This document shows positions 42,254 to 52,767 of a stretch of 64,000 nt of DNA, in pieces. The DNA comes from Aureimonas ureilytica DSM 18598 = NBRC 106430 (GTDB lineage Bacteria > Pseudomonadota > Alphaproteobacteria > Rhizobiales > Rhizobiaceae), in assembly GCF_000382705.1 (NCBI RefSeq), contig NZ_ARQE01000005.1, forward strand, positions 248,001 to 312,000. Reading direction: 5' to 3'. Made by a program: the position numbers and the translations under genes. Position 1 is the stretch's first letter. The number at the start of each line of letters is the position of its first letter. The notes under the pieces are model-generated. The model was not told where the DNA came from. It did no database searches and saw only the letters and a list, made by a program, of their open reading frames with translations.

Positions 42254-43174
42254 GCCCGACACCTGCCGCCGCTCGCCGCGCTCCGCGCCTTCGAGGCCGC
42301 CGCGCGGCATCTCAGCTTCACCCGCGCCGCCGAGGAGCTCGGCATGACGCAGGCCGCCGTCAGCTACCAGATCAAGGTGCTGGAGGAGCGCGTCGGCACG
42401 CCCCTGTTTCTGCGCGGCCGGCGGCAGATCGCGTTGACGGCGGAGGGGGCGCGCTTTGCCGCGGAATGCACGTCCTCGTTCGAGCGCCTGTCGGCGGCCT
42501 ACGACGACCTCCGCGGGTCGGCGGCGGGCATGTTGTCGATCAGTTCGGTTCCGACCTTCGCCACATATTGGCTCGCCCGCCATCTCGGATCGTTCCAGCT
42601 CGAACATCCCGAGACGGCCGTGCAGTTGACGAGCACCCGGCACGTCACCGACTTCGAACGCGAGCCGGTGGACATCGCGATCCGTGCCGGCACGGGGTCC
42701 TGGCCGGGCCTGACGGCGCATCTTCTGGTCGCCGTCGATTACACGCCCATGCTCAGTCCCGATCTTGCGAACCGCTTCGGAGGGCTGCCGAAGTCGGCCA
42801 CGGAGCTGCTACGCTTTCCGCTCGTGAACACGACGCACGAATGGTGGGACCTCTGGTTCTCGATGATGGGCATCACCCAGCAAGGCATTGACCGAAGGTC
42901 GGGTCCCACACTGGGCAGCCAAGACCTGGAAGCGGTCGCGGCTCTTGCGGGTCAGGGCGCATCCTTGCTGACCCCCTTCTTCTATGCCGACGAGATCGCG
43001 GCGGGCCGTCTCGTCCAGCCCTTCCGTGAACTCTATCCGATCGGACGAGGCTACTATCTCGTTTATCCCACGGCCCGGCGGACTGTTCCCAAAATCCGCG
43101 CCTTTCGAGATTGGCTGCTCTCGCATTTCCCGACGGCGGACGGCGATCTTTCAAGCGCGGAAGGGATCGGGTAG
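42251..43174 (+). CDS. LysR-family regulator (GcvA-like)
   Basis: A 307-residue protein from ATG 42251 (MARHLPPLAALRAFEAAARH). The N-terminal winged helix has A-A-R-H-L-S-F-T-R-A-A-E-E-L-G-M-T-Q-A-A-V-S-Y-Q-I-K-V-L-E-E-R-V-G-T-P-L-F. A substrate-binding domain (~90-300) follows, with D-I-A-I-R-A-G and L-T-P-F-F-Y-A-D-E-I-A-A-G-R-L-V-Q-P-F. The H-L-P-P-L-A-A-L-R-A-F-E start is typical of the GcvA subgroup. The target is unknown; the divergent DUF1127 gene is the obvious candidate. The ABC-F gene begins 9 bp after its stop. Confidence 0.92.
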   Translation: MARHLPPLAALRAFEAAARHLSFTRAAEELGMTQAAVSYQIKVLEERVGTPLFLRGRRQIALTAEGARFAAECTSSFERLSAAYDDLRGSAAGMLSISSVPTFATYWLARHLGSFQLEHPETAVQLTSTRHVTDFEREPVDIAIRAGTGSWPGLTAHLLVAVDYTPMLSPDLANRFGGLPKSATELLRFPLVNTTHEWWDLWFSMMGITQQGIDRRSGPTLGSQDLEAVAALAGQGASLLTPFFYADEIAAGRLVQPFRELYPIGRGYYLVYPTARRTVPKIRAFRDWLLSHFPTADGDLSSAEGIG

Positions 43175-43183
43175 AAGCCGGCC

Positions 43184-45001
43184 ATGGCCCCTCCCCCGCT
43201 TCTTCGTCTCGACGGCGTGCGCCTCACTTTCGGCGGCACCCCCCTTCTCACCCATGTGGAACTCGGCGTCCTGCCGGAAGACCGGATCGCGCTGGTCGGG
43301 CGCAACGGCTCGGGCAAGTCGACCCTCCTGAAGATCGCCGCCGGCATCGTCGAGCCCGATGGCGGCGAGGTCTTCCGCCAGCCGGGCGCGACCATCCGCT
43401 ATCTCGCGCAGGAGCCCGATTTCGGCGCGGCCGAGACGGTGGAGGCCTATGTCGCGGCCGGGCTCGGGCCGGCCGACGATCCCTATCGCGTGACGCGCCT
43501 GATGGAGGGCCTCGGCCTTCGCCCCGACGCGCGGCCGGGCGATCTCTCCGGCGGCGAAGCGCGCCGCGCCGCGCTCGCCCGCGTGCTCGCGCCCGAACCC
43601 GACATCGTGCTTCTGGACGAGCCGACCAACCACCTGGACCTTCCGACCATCGAATGGCTGGAAGAGGAAATTCGCGGCATGCGCTCGGCGGTCGTCACGA
43701 TCAGCCACGACCGTCGCTTTCTGGAGCGCGTGACCGAGGCGACCGTCTGGCTCGATCGCGGCTCGGCGCGGCGCCTGAACGAAGGCTTTGCCGGCTTCGA
43801 GGCCTGGCGCGACAAGATCCTCGAGGAGGAAGAGCGCGACCTTCAGAAGCTCGACCGCAAGATCGTGCGCGAGGAGCACTGGCTGCGCTACGGCGTCACC
43901 GCCCGGCGCACGCGCAACGAGCGGCGTCTGGCCGGCCTGCACCAGCTGCGCGCCGACCGCAAGAACGCCCGCCGCGCCGTCGGCACGGTGGAGATGGCCG
44001 TCGGCGAAACGCGCGAAAGCGGCAAGCTGGTGATCGAGGCGAAGCACGTCTCCAAGCGTTATGGCGAGCGCGTCCTGATCGAGGATTTCTCCACCCGCAT
44101 CCAGCGCGGAGACCGGATCGGCCTCGTCGGCCCGAACGGCGCAGGCAAGACGACGCTGCTCAAGATCCTGATCGGGGAAGCCGAGCCCGATTCCGGCACG
44201 GTGCGCCTCGGCACCAATCTCGACCTCGCCTTTCTCGACCAGAAGCGCGCCGGCCTCAACGACGAACTGTCCGTCGCCGACGCGCTGACGGACGGGCGCG
44301 GCGATCAGGTCATGGTGAATGGCGAGCCGCGCCATGTCGCGGGCTATCTCAAGGACTTCCTGTTCCAGGCCGAGCAGATCCGCACGCCCGTCGGCAATCT
44401 GTCGGGCGGCGAGCGCGCGCGCCTGCTTCTGGCGAAAACGCTCGCGACGCCCGCCAACATTCTCGTTCTGGACGAGCCGACCAACGATCTCGACATGGAG
44501 ACGCTGGACCTCCTGCAGGAGCTGATCGCCAACTATCCCGGCACGGTGCTTCTCGTCAGCCACGATCGCGACTTTCTCGACCGCACGGTGACGAGCACGA
44601 TCTCGCCGGAGGAGAACGGACGCTGGCTCGACTATGCCGGCGGCTATTCCGACATGGTGGCGCAGCGGCGCGGCGCGCAGAAGGAAGCGCGCAAGGCCGA
44701 GAAGCCCAAGACGGCAAGCACCGGCACGACCGCGAAGGACGCGCCGAAGCCGGCGGCGGCCGCGACGAAACTCTCCTTCAAGCAGAAATTCGCGCTGGAG
44801 AACCTGCCCAAGGAGATCGCCAAGCTGGAAGCGGCGATCGCCAAGGCGGAAGCCGAGATGGCGGACCCGGCGCTCTTTGCCAAGAACCCGGATCGCTTCG
44901 CCAAGCTGGCGAGCGCCAGCGAGAAGGACCGCGCGGCGCTCGCCAAGGCCGAGGACGAGTGGCTGGAGCTGGAAATGCTCCGCGCCGAGATGGAAGGCTG
45001 A
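43184..45001 (+). CDS. uup: ABC-F ATPase, Uup type
   Basis: A 605-residue soluble protein with two ABC domains. The first has Walker [10 protein letters not shown] (~38) and L-S-G-G-E; the second has G-P-N-G-A-G-K-T-T (~320) and L-S-G-G-E. Both have L-D-E-P-T-N. A linker of ~80 residues rich in Arg and Glu joins them. The C-terminal ~75 residues form the coiled coil characteristic of Uup. There is no membrane domain. ABC-F proteins act on ribosomes or nucleic acid structures rather than transport. It follows the LysR gene closely and converges with the DUF808 gene. Confidence 0.9.
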   Translation: MAPPPLLRLDGVRLTFGGTPLLTHVELGVLPEDRIALVGRNGSGKSTLLKIAAGIVEPDGGEVFRQPGATIRYLAQEPDFGAAETVEAYVAAGLGPADDPYRVTRLMEGLGLRPDARPGDLSGGEARRAALARVLAPEPDIVLLDEPTNHLDLPTIEWLEEEIRGMRSAVVTISHDRRFLERVTEATVWLDRGSARRLNEGFAGFEAWRDKILEEEERDLQKLDRKIVREEHWLRYGVTARRTRNERRLAGLHQLRADRKNARRAVGTVEMAVGETRESGKLVIEAKHVSKRYGERVLIEDFSTRIQRGDRIGLVGPNGAGKTTLLKILIGEAEPDSGTVRLGTNLDLAFLDQKRAGLNDELSVADALTDGRGDQVMVNGEPRHVAGYLKDFLFQAEQIRTPVGNLSGGERARLLLAKTLATPANILVLDEPTNDLDMETLDLLQELIANYPGTVLLVSHDRDFLDRTVTSTISPEENGRWLDYAGGYSDMVAQRRGAQKEARKAEKPKTASTGTTAKDAPKPAAAATKLSFKQKFALENLPKEIAKLEAAIAKAEAEMADPALFAKNPDRFAKLASASEKDRAALAKAEDEWLELEMLRAEMEG

Positions 45002-45028
45002 ACCCGAACCGTTCAGCCCGGCCGAGCT

Positions 45029-46000
45029 TTACGCTCGGACGCCCTTCACCGCCTTCCAGGCCGGGGCGATCACCCGGCCGACGATCGGGATCAGCGCGAA
45101 GCCCACGACGAGGCCGACGAGACCTGAGCCGAGCGCGGTGACCAACCAGCCGAGCGCGCCGCCGATGCCGGGCGCGAGATTCGCAACGGTGAGGCTGGTG
45201 TCGTGGATCACGTGTTCGATCCCGTCGATGCCGTATCCGGCCAAGCCGTGGACGAGAATGCCGCCGCCGACCCAGACCATCGCCGCCGTGCCGACCACGG
45301 CGAGAGCGCGCAGGAAATGCGGCATGAAGCGCACGAGCCCGCGCCCGAAGGCGGCGAGCGCGCCCGTGCCCCGGCGGGCGAGAGCGATGCCGACATCGTC
45401 CGCCTTCACGATCAGCGCCACCGCGCCGTAGACGACGGCGGTGATGCCGACCGCGACGATCGCCATGACCACGGCCTTGGTCCAGATGCTCCCGTCCGGC
45501 AGGCCGGCCAGCGTGATCGCCATGATCTCGGCCGAGAGGATGAAGTCGGTCTTCACCGCGCTCGCCACGCGCTGCTCTTCCAGAAGCGCGGCATCGGCCG
45601 CGACCGGCGCGGCGGCGTGGTCGGCGGCGCCATGCGCGGCATGGGGCACGAGTTTCTCGTAGATCTTCTCGGCGCCCTCATAGGAGAGATAGCAGCCGCC
45701 GAGCATCAGAAGCGGGGTGATCGCCCAAGGCGCGAAGGCTTCGAGCAGAAGCGCGATCGGCAGGAGAAACAGGAGCTTGTTGCGCACCGAGCCCTTGGCG
45801 ATGCGCCAGACGATCGGCAGTTCGCGCTCGGCCGCAAAGCCCACGACATAGCGCGGCGTGACGGCCGCGTCGTCTATCACGACGCCGGCGGCCTTCGCGC
45901 CCGCCTTGGCGGCCTGCGCGCCGACATCGTCGAGCGAGGCGGCCGCCACTTTCGACAGGGCCGCGACATCGTCCAGAAGTGCGATCAATCCGATGCTCAT
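45029..46000 (-). CDS. DUF808 family membrane protein (YedI-like)
   Basis: A 323-residue protein. The first ~65 residues carry the family start S-I-G-L-I-A-L-L-D-D-V-A-A-L-S-K-V-A-A-A-S-L-D-D-V. About seven hydrophobic helices follow, with L-L-M-L-G-G-C-Y-L-S-Y-E-G-A-E-K-I and K-T-D-F-I-L-S-A-E-I-M-A-I-T-L. The biochemical function of DUF808 is unknown. Between helices 2 and 3 is a His-containing loop (H-A-A-H-G-A-A-D-H). It is convergent with uup (27-bp gap) and divergent from the D,D-carboxypeptidase gene. Confidence 0.9.
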   Translation of the reverse strand: MSIGLIALLDDVAALSKVAAASLDDVGAQAAKAGAKAAGVVIDDAAVTPRYVVGFAAERELPIVWRIAKGSVRNKLLFLLPIALLLEAFAPWAITPLLMLGGCYLSYEGAEKIYEKLVPHAAHGAADHAAAPVAADAALLEEQRVASAVKTDFILSAEIMAITLAGLPDGSIWTKAVVMAIVAVGITAVVYGAVALIVKADDVGIALARRGTGALAAFGRGLVRFMPHFLRALAVVGTAAMVWVGGGILVHGLAGYGIDGIEHVIHDTSLTVANLAPGIGGALGWLVTALGSGLVGLVVGFALIPIVGRVIAPAWKAVKGVRA

Positions 46001-46164
46001 GCGATCCGTCTCCCCGAAGCGTCGATCCGTTGCCGTTCATACACAGGCTGCGCCCGCCCAACGAGATCGTGCGTGATGAGCGCTTTCCTTTTGCGTCCCG
46101 CGATGCACACTTTCCGCAGGACCGCCGGAACCGGCGGAGAATGCGGCAGCGAGGGAGACAGGCC

Positions 46165-47331
46165 ATGCACACGGGCGCGAGGATCGATTCGCCGCGAGGA
46201 ATGGTGGCCCGGCTCTTCGGCGTCGCCGGTCTCCTTCTCGTTCTCGGCCAGCCGGCCCATGCGATCGAGACGACGGCGCATGCCGCCTATATGGTGGATC
46301 TCGGCTCCGACACGGTTCTGTTCGAAAAGAACGCCGATCAGCAAGTGCCGCCGGCGAGCCTTTCCAAGCTGATGACGCTCGCGGTGATCTTCGACGAGTT
46401 GCGCAAGGGCTCCGTGCGCCTCGACGAGACCTTCGCCGTGTCCGAACATGCCTGGCGCACCGGCGGCGCGGCCTCCGGCGGCTCCACCATGTTCCTGCCG
46501 CTCAATTCGCAGGTCAGCCTTGGCGATCTCATCAAGGGCATCGCCATCCAGTCGGGCAACGACGCGACGATCGTCGCCGCCGAAGGCATCGCCGGCTCCG
46601 TGCCGGCCTTTGCCGAGATGATGAACCGCAAGGCGCGCGAACTGGGGCTGACCCATTCGCATTTCGTCAATCCGCACGGCCTGCCCGATCCCGGCCAATA
46701 TGTCTCGGCGCATGATCTCGTGACGCTCGCAAGCTACCTGATCCGCGAGTTTCCCGAGCAATATCCGCTGTTCTCGGAGGAAAGCTTCACCTTCAACGGC
46801 ATCACGCAGCGCTCGCGCAACCCGCTCCTGCCGCTCGGCGCCGACGGGCTGAAGACCGGCCACACGTCCGAGGCCGGCTACGGTCTCGTCGCCTCCGCCA
46901 AGGACGACACGGGCCGGCGCATCGTCTTCGCCCTGACCGGGATGAAGAGCGTGAAGGAGCGCGCCGAACAGGCCCGCGCCATGATGACGGCGGGGCTTCG
47001 CGGCTTCGAATCGATCACGGTGGCCAAGGCCGGCGAGGCGCTCGGCGACGTTCCCGTGAAGAACGGCGCGGAGCCGAGCGTGCCGGTGCGCACGGGCGGC
47101 GACATCCGCTTCCTGCAACCGCGCGGCGAGAGCGGCGGCCCGGTCACGAAGGAGATCGTGCCGATCGGCATTATCGATGCGCCGGTTCCCGAAGGGCGGC
47201 GCGTGGCACAATTGAAGGTTCTGCAGGGCGGCAAGGTGCTGCGGGAAGAGCCGCTCTATGCGGCGCGCGCCATCGAGGAAGCCAGCCTTTTCCAGCGCAT
47301 TCAGAACACGGTCCTCGGCCATTTCCAGTGA
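46165..47331 (+). CDS. dac: D-alanyl-D-alanine carboxypeptidase (PBP5/6 type)
   Basis: A 388-residue exported serine peptidase from ATG 46165, with GAGGGAG upstream. A signal peptide spans ~1-33. The SxxK motif is S-L-S-K (in P-P-A-S-L-S-K-L-M-T), the SxN motif is S-G-N-D, and the KTG motif appears as D-G-L-K-T-G-H-T. The C-terminal ~100 residues form the PBP5 beta domain, and the last ~15 residues (I-E-E-A-S-L-F-Q-R-I-Q-N-T-V-L-G) could be an amphipathic membrane anchor. It trims terminal D-Ala from peptidoglycan stem peptides in the periplasm. Confidence 0.95.
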   Translation: MHTGARIDSPRGMVARLFGVAGLLLVLGQPAHAIETTAHAAYMVDLGSDTVLFEKNADQQVPPASLSKLMTLAVIFDELRKGSVRLDETFAVSEHAWRTGGAASGGSTMFLPLNSQVSLGDLIKGIAIQSGNDATIVAAEGIAGSVPAFAEMMNRKARELGLTHSHFVNPHGLPDPGQYVSAHDLVTLASYLIREFPEQYPLFSEESFTFNGITQRSRNPLLPLGADGLKTGHTSEAGYGLVASAKDDTGRRIVFALTGMKSVKERAEQARAMMTAGLRGFESITVAKAGEALGDVPVKNGAEPSVPVRTGGDIRFLQPRGESGGPVTKEIVPIGIIDAPVPEGRRVAQLKVLQGGKVLREEPLYAARAIEEASLFQRIQNTVLGHFQ

Positions 47332-47377
47332 CGGCCGGGCGAGATCGACCCTTGTCTGCGGGGAGCGCCCCTTCCGC

Positions 47378-47755
47378 TCAGTGCGTCATCTGCGCCATGG
47401 CGTCCACCACGGCGTTGTGCGGGTAGGGCTTGAAGAAGAACAGGCTGTCCTCGGGCAGATCGTCGGCCTGCGGCGGGCGCACGCCTGATGTCACGATGAT
47501 GCGCACCAGCGGCCAGCGCTCGCGCACGGTCGCCGCCAAGCGGTAACCGTCCATGGAACCCGACATCTGCACGTCGGTGAAGAGGATGCGGATGTCGGAC
47601 TGCGTTTCCAGAAGGCGGATGGCCTCGTCGGCGTTGCGCGCGCCATAGGAAACCAGCCCGGCCTCTTCCGCCAGATCCATGGCGTCCATCATCAGAAGCG
47701 TGTTGTCGTCGACGATCACGGCGCCAAAGCGTTGGGAGAGGCTGAAACGGCTCAA
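47378..47755 (-). CDS. Single-domain response regulator
   Basis: A 125-residue receiver-only protein. It has the acidic pair V-D-D near residue 16, phospho-acceptor Asp in F-T-D-V-Q-M (~60), V-T-S-G (~88) and F-F-K-P-Y (~109). No output domain is present, so it acts by protein contact or as a phosphate sink. It lies 61 bp downstream of an HWE histidine kinase on the same strand, which is its likely partner. Stand-alone receivers paired with HWE kinases are common in Hyphomicrobiales. Confidence 0.9.
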   Translation of the reverse strand: MSRFSLSQRFGAVIVDDNTLLMMDAMDLAEEAGLVSYGARNADEAIRLLETQSDIRILFTDVQMSGSMDGYRLAATVRERWPLVRIIVTSGVRPPQADDLPEDSLFFFKPYPHNAVVDAMAQMTH

Positions 47756-47816
47756 AGGGGAGTTCCTTCGACTAAGGAAAGGTCGGCCCTCGCCGCCTTG
47801 GTTGAAGAGGACCCTA

Positions 47817-49325
47817 TTACGACTGGCTTGCGCTCACCTTTCCACACAGGGTGAAATAGAGACCCTGGGTTGTGAAATTCATGGACGCCGAACCATCGAA
47901 ATAAGGGGCGACGATCCGCTGAATCAGGCGGCTTCCGAACCCCTTGCGCTCCGGCGCGACGACGGGCGGGCCGCCCCGCTCCCGCCACTCGAGGTTGAAC
48001 ACCCCATCACCCGTCACGCTCCAGGCAAGCTCGACCTCGCCCGTGTCGTTGGAAAGGGCGCCGTATTTGACGGCATTGGTGGCGAGCTCGTGCAGCGCCA
48101 GCGAAAGGCCGAGCGCCTGTTGGCTGCCGAGGATGACCTGCCCGCCCGACAGGTGGAACCGGCTGCGGGCATGATCGAGCGCGCCGAGCGCGACGTCGAT
48201 CACCTCGCGGATGTCGGCCGTTTCCCAATCGGTCCGCGTCAGGACGTCCTGCGCGCGGGCGAGCGCGGCGATCCGCCCGGAAATGGCCTCGCGCCCTTCC
48301 TCGACGGTTTTGACCTGGCGCAGCGTCTGGCTCGCGATGGCCTGGACCATGGCCATGGAATTCTTCATGCGATGGGCCATCTCGCGCATCAGCACGATGC
48401 GCTGCTGATCGGCCATGATGCGCGAGGTGACGTCGTAGCCCTCGACCAGAATGCCGGTGACCACATCGGCCTGATTGCGCACGGGCTGGTAGACGAAGTC
48501 GAGAAAGCGCTCCACCGGGGCCGCGCCGGGCTCGACCTGGATGGCGTAGCGCGCGCCCGTCCGGGTCTGCGCCTTGCCGCTCGCAAAGACCTCGTCGAGC
48601 AGCGTCCCATAGCCCTGCTGCATCGCGTCGGGCAGCGCTTCGGCTACGGTGCGCCCGACGATCTGCCTTGCGCCCACCAGCCTTTGATAGGTCGGATTGA
48701 TCCATTCGAAGCGATGCTCGGGGCCGCGCAGCATGGCCATGAAGCTCGGCGCCTGCTGGAACATCTCCTTGAAGCCCGCGCGCTCAGCCAGCACCTCGCG
48801 CCGGGCGATCACCTCGCCGGTGGTTTCCGTGCAGGCGCAGAACATGCCGCCGACGTCGCCGTTCTCGACGCGCACCGGCGTATAGGAAAAGGCGAAATGC
48901 GTTTCCTCGGGATAGCCGTTGCGGTGCATCGTGAACTCGATGTCGTCCATATGCGTGGACACGCCCGCATAGGCCCGGTCGAGAATGGGCTCCACGACAT
49001 CCCACAGGTCGAACCAGAGATCCTGGAACGGACGCCCGAGCGCTCGCGGGTGCCGCTGGCCGCACATCGCGGCATAGCCGTCATTGTAGAGGGTGATCCG
49101 GTCCGGCCCCCAGACCACGAGCATGGGCTGGCGCGAGCCGAGCATGATGCCGACCACGGTGCGCAGGCTCTGCGGCCAGGTTTGGACAGGTCCGAGCGAC
49201 GTGGTGCACCAGTCGAAGCACCGGATCAAAGCGCCGGACTCGCCTCCCCCCTTGAGGAAATCCGGGCTCGCGTCGTCGCCGGTGCACGGCACCGTTTCTT
49301 CTGACAACCTTGGCCTGCCTTTCAA
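47817..49325 (-). CDS. HWE-family sensor histidine kinase with PAS domains
   Basis: A 502-residue protein without clear transmembrane helices. Two PAS-like regions (~50-160 and ~180-305) are followed by the kinase core. The H box is R-E-M-A-H-R-M-K-N-S-M-A-M-V-Q-A-I-A (~318). The ATP domain has A-L-H-E-L-A-T-N-A-V-K-Y-G-A-L-S and W-R-E-R-G-G-P-P-V, then G-F-G-S-R-L-I. These His, Trp-x-Glu and missing F-box features define the HWE family. Such kinases act in light, oxygen or general stress sensing; the ligand here is unknown. A single-domain regulator follows. Confidence 0.93.
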   Translation of the reverse strand: MKGRPRLSEETVPCTGDDASPDFLKGGGESGALIRCFDWCTTSLGPVQTWPQSLRTVVGIMLGSRQPMLVVWGPDRITLYNDGYAAMCGQRHPRALGRPFQDLWFDLWDVVEPILDRAYAGVSTHMDDIEFTMHRNGYPEETHFAFSYTPVRVENGDVGGMFCACTETTGEVIARREVLAERAGFKEMFQQAPSFMAMLRGPEHRFEWINPTYQRLVGARQIVGRTVAEALPDAMQQGYGTLLDEVFASGKAQTRTGARYAIQVEPGAAPVERFLDFVYQPVRNQADVVTGILVEGYDVTSRIMADQQRIVLMREMAHRMKNSMAMVQAIASQTLRQVKTVEEGREAISGRIAALARAQDVLTRTDWETADIREVIDVALGALDHARSRFHLSGGQVILGSQQALGLSLALHELATNAVKYGALSNDTGEVELAWSVTGDGVFNLEWRERGGPPVVAPERKGFGSRLIQRIVAPYFDGSASMNFTTQGLYFTLCGKVSASQS

Positions 49326-49651
49326 GACGTCCCTCCCTTTCCTTATTCCGCATGACGGGGTGAAAGGGAAGAGTCGGCGGCGGAACGCTCGCTAGCCTGG
49401 AAGAAATAAGATCCTCTTGTGGATTGGGGGCTTGCGCCGAAAGAACTTGACGGCGGGCGTGCTTGCGCCGATATGAGGGCCGTATTCGCCGCGTTTGCGC
49501 TGCGTCCGCCCTCTCCCGAATCTCGGGTTCGATCTTGCCGGACGCCTGCTGGTCGCATTTGCCAGCCGCGGTCCGCGTTGATCTGTTCCCGCGCAGGAAC
49601 GGTCAGCCGTTTATCGGCCTTTCAGAGGCCGAAGCCAGTCAAAGGCATTCC
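49326..49651. other. 326-bp divergent intergenic region
   Basis: This stretch lies between the HWE kinase (minus) and the RNA helicase (plus). No convincing gene was found. Open frames here have Arg/Ser-rich, non-protein-like composition. It must hold both promoters. A long leader of the helicase mRNA is plausible, as often seen for cold-induced helicases, but no specific motif supports this. Confidence 0.5.
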
Positions 49652-51043
<1,392 letters not shown>

Positions 51044-51069
51044 TATCGCCCGTTTCAATCAGACGAACG

Positions 51070-51092
51070 AAAGGGGCCGAAAGGCCCCTTTT
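51070..51092 (+). terminator. Terminator after the RNA helicase gene
   Basis: A 9-bp stem AAAGGGGCC/GGCCCCTTT with a GAAA loop is followed by T-G-T-G; the T run (TTTT) overlaps the stem end. It lies 26 bp after the helicase stop. Confidence 0.85.
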
Positions 51093-51175
51093 GTGTAACC
51101 GGCGCTGCCATGTTGCGCCTCTCGCCCCGGCCCCCATATGCAGGGACGAGACAGCTTCCATCCAAGGACAGAATC

Positions 51176-51493
51176 ATGGCCGAGACCGTGAAGGTCGACA
51201 TCCCTCACAAGCTGACCCGCGAGGTCGCGCGCCAGCGGATCACCGAAGGGTTCGACCGCGTCCGGTCCGACGCCACGGGCGGCATGTTGAAGTTCGAGGA
51301 TCAGTGGACCGGCGACCATCTCGACTTTCGCGCCGGAATGCTCGGCCAGCGCGTCGTCGGCCGGCTCGATATCCATGACGACCATGTCCATATCGAACTC
51401 GACCTGCCGGGCTTCCTCGCCTCGCTCGCCGGCAAGCTGACCGGCAAGATCCGCTCCGAAGGGCAGATCTTGCTGGAGAACAAGAAGGCCTGA
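51176..51493 (+). CDS. Polyhydroxyalkanoic acid system family protein
   Basis: A 105-residue protein from ATG 51176 (MAETVKVDIPHKLTREVARQRI). The pattern I-P-H-x-L-x-x-x-x-A-x-x-R-I, then F-x-x-Q-W-x-G-D-x-L-D-F and the final K-I-R-S-E-G-Q-I-L-L fits the PHA-system family (PHA_gran_rgn). These proteins are small and START/CoxG-like; the link with polyhydroxyalkanoate granules is mainly by annotation. It converges with the gene at 51498 with only 4 bp between stops. No phaC is in the window. Confidence 0.8.
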   Translation: MAETVKVDIPHKLTREVARQRITEGFDRVRSDATGGMLKFEDQWTGDHLDFRAGMLGQRVVGRLDIHDDHVHIELDLPGFLASLAGKLTGKIRSEGQILLENKKA

Positions 51494-51497
51494 CGCC

Positions 51498-52019
51498 TCA
51501 GGGCTTGGCGTTGGTGTTGGCGACGCCGCGCAGCGTGGCGTTCTCGGCGACGACGGTCGGGCTGCCCGCCTCGGCGTCGATCGTCCGGATCGAGCCGAGG
51601 CCCGGCACTACGGAGCCGACCTTGACGCGCACCAGCTCGTCGCGGGTCGCCAGCAGCGCCTCGTTCCTGAACACCATCACGATCTGATAGTCTTCCGGCG
51701 TCGGCTCGCGCAGGCGCACGATCTCGGGCGCGGGCATCGCGTTCGACGTGTCGATCGAGCCCGTCTGGATCTGGTCGAGCTTGGGCGGCATGTTGGCGAG
51801 CGCGGCCTGCTGGAAATAGTCGGGCGACTGGAGCGACACGGCGAAGGACCAGCAGAAGAAGCTCGCCGAGGCGACTGCGAGCGTGACGGAGGCCGTGCCG
51901 ACCAGCCAGTCCGCCAGCGTCCATTCCGCCGAGAACGTGCCGGCCGTCAGCCGCTCGCGCAGGCGCTTTCGCGGCAGGTCCTTCTTTTCGTCCAGATCCT
52001 CAAAGGCGATGTTCGACAT
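51498..52019 (-). CDS. Single-transmembrane hypothetical protein
   Basis: A 173-residue protein. A charged N-terminus of ~35 residues (D-L-D-E-K-K-D-L-P-R-K-R-L-R-E-R-L) is followed by one transmembrane helix (about 38-62, L-V-G-T-A-S-V-T-L-A-V-A-S-A-S-F-F-C-W). A presumably periplasmic beta-rich domain (~100-165) then contains Y-Q-I-V-M-V-F-R-N-E-A-L-L-A-T and V-G-S-V-V-P-G-L-G. I do not recognise the family. It converges with the PHA-system gene and has its own upstream region shared with the PilZ-like gene. Confidence 0.75.
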   Translation of the reverse strand: MSNIAFEDLDEKKDLPRKRLRERLTAGTFSAEWTLADWLVGTASVTLAVASASFFCWSFAVSLQSPDYFQQAALANMPPKLDQIQTGSIDTSNAMPAPEIVRLREPTPEDYQIVMVFRNEALLATRDELVRVKVGSVVPGLGSIRTIDAEAGSPTVVAENATLRGVANTNAKP

Positions 52020-52167
52020 GGGCAGGGTCCTCGATGCGTGGCTTGCCCGAGGGTTGCGCTTGGCCCGTTAACGAAGATCGTGCACGGCGCATCGACGCGA
52101 ACTCAATCAAAGATTAGGGTTAGCCAACCATAAATCGGCTCTGTTCCGCCGGAGACCCCTCAAGACC

Positions 52168-52506
52168 ATGCAGGCCGAAACGCCCCCGAACCGGCGCCGC
52201 GAAGGCCGCCGAAAGACGCGCCTGAGGCCGGGCAAGCTCGTCACCGAAGGCGGCGAGTTCCTGTGCGACTGCACCGTGATCGAGCGCTCCCAAAGCGGCG
52301 CGCGCATTCGCGCCTTCGCGCCGGTGACGACGCTCCTGCCGGAAGATCTCTTCCTGTTCGAGGAGATCGAATCCTACAAGCATCGCGCCCGCATCGTCTG
52401 GGCGAGCGGGGCGGAACTCGGCCTCGTCTTCCTGGCGCCGGGCTTCGCGGTGGACGACCAGGAGCGCAACCGGATCGCCGGCCGCTTCTACGCGGTGTCC
52501 GACTGA
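52168..52506 (+). CDS. PilZ-domain protein
   Basis: A 112-residue protein. R-R-R-E-G-R-R-K-T-R at ~9-18 supplies the R-x-x-x-R element, and V-I-E-R-S-Q-S-G-A-R-I at ~37-47 resembles the D/N-x-S-x-x-G element, with Glu-Arg in place of the usual acidic residue. The rest fits the small PilZ beta barrel. PilZ proteins bind cyclic di-GMP and often control motility; the altered second motif makes binding uncertain. It is alone between a divergent gene and the hairpin element at 52565. Confidence 0.8.
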   Translation: MQAETPPNRRREGRRKTRLRPGKLVTEGGEFLCDCTVIERSQSGARIRAFAPVTTLLPEDLFLFEEIESYKHRARIVWASGAELGLVFLAPGFAVDDQERNRIAGRFYAVSD

Positions 52507-52564
52507 GATGCCGCGTCACCCTTTCGGCATGCCACTGGCCATGCCGCCCCGCTGCGGCATCTAA

Positions 52565-52728
52565 GAGCACCTGACAAGACCTCCGGGCGGAGGATGGTCG
52601 AGGGGTTTTCGTCAGGCCGCGTGGAGCAAAGCGCAGTCGATGCGAGGTCAGCATCGGCGAGCATTTGCGAAGAGGCGGCTGGCGAAAAGAATCGATCAGC
52701 CGACCCCGCGAGGTCTTGTCAGGTGCTC
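52565..52728. repeat. 164-bp long imperfect hairpin, MITE-like palindromic element
   Basis: The ends are a perfect 19-bp inverted repeat: GAGCACCTGACAAGACCTC at 52565-52583 and its complement at 52710-52728. Inner segments also pair: TTTTCGTCAGGCCGC (52606-52620) with GCGGCTGGCGAAAA (52675-52688), and GCAAAGCGCAGTCGATGC (52626-52643) with GCATCGGCGAGCATTTGC (52651-52668). These leave a 7-nt loop, so the whole element is one long hairpin. TAA flanks both ends, possibly a 3-bp target duplication. No coding potential was seen. It may be a non-autonomous repeat or structured RNA; copy number cannot be judged from one window. Confidence 0.75.
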
Positions 52729-52767
52729 TAAAGCGCGAACCGTCCGACGCATCGAGGCCTTGCGGGT

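Noticed and set aside
49463-49651. A 63-residue N-terminal extension of the RNA helicase
   Set aside because: The extension lacks family similarity, and a TTG start with AAAGG upstream sits just before the Q motif.
52507-52767. Whether the hairpin element encodes a transposase remnant
   Set aside because: All frames are short and interrupted, and nothing resembles a transposase; it is treated as a non-coding repeat.
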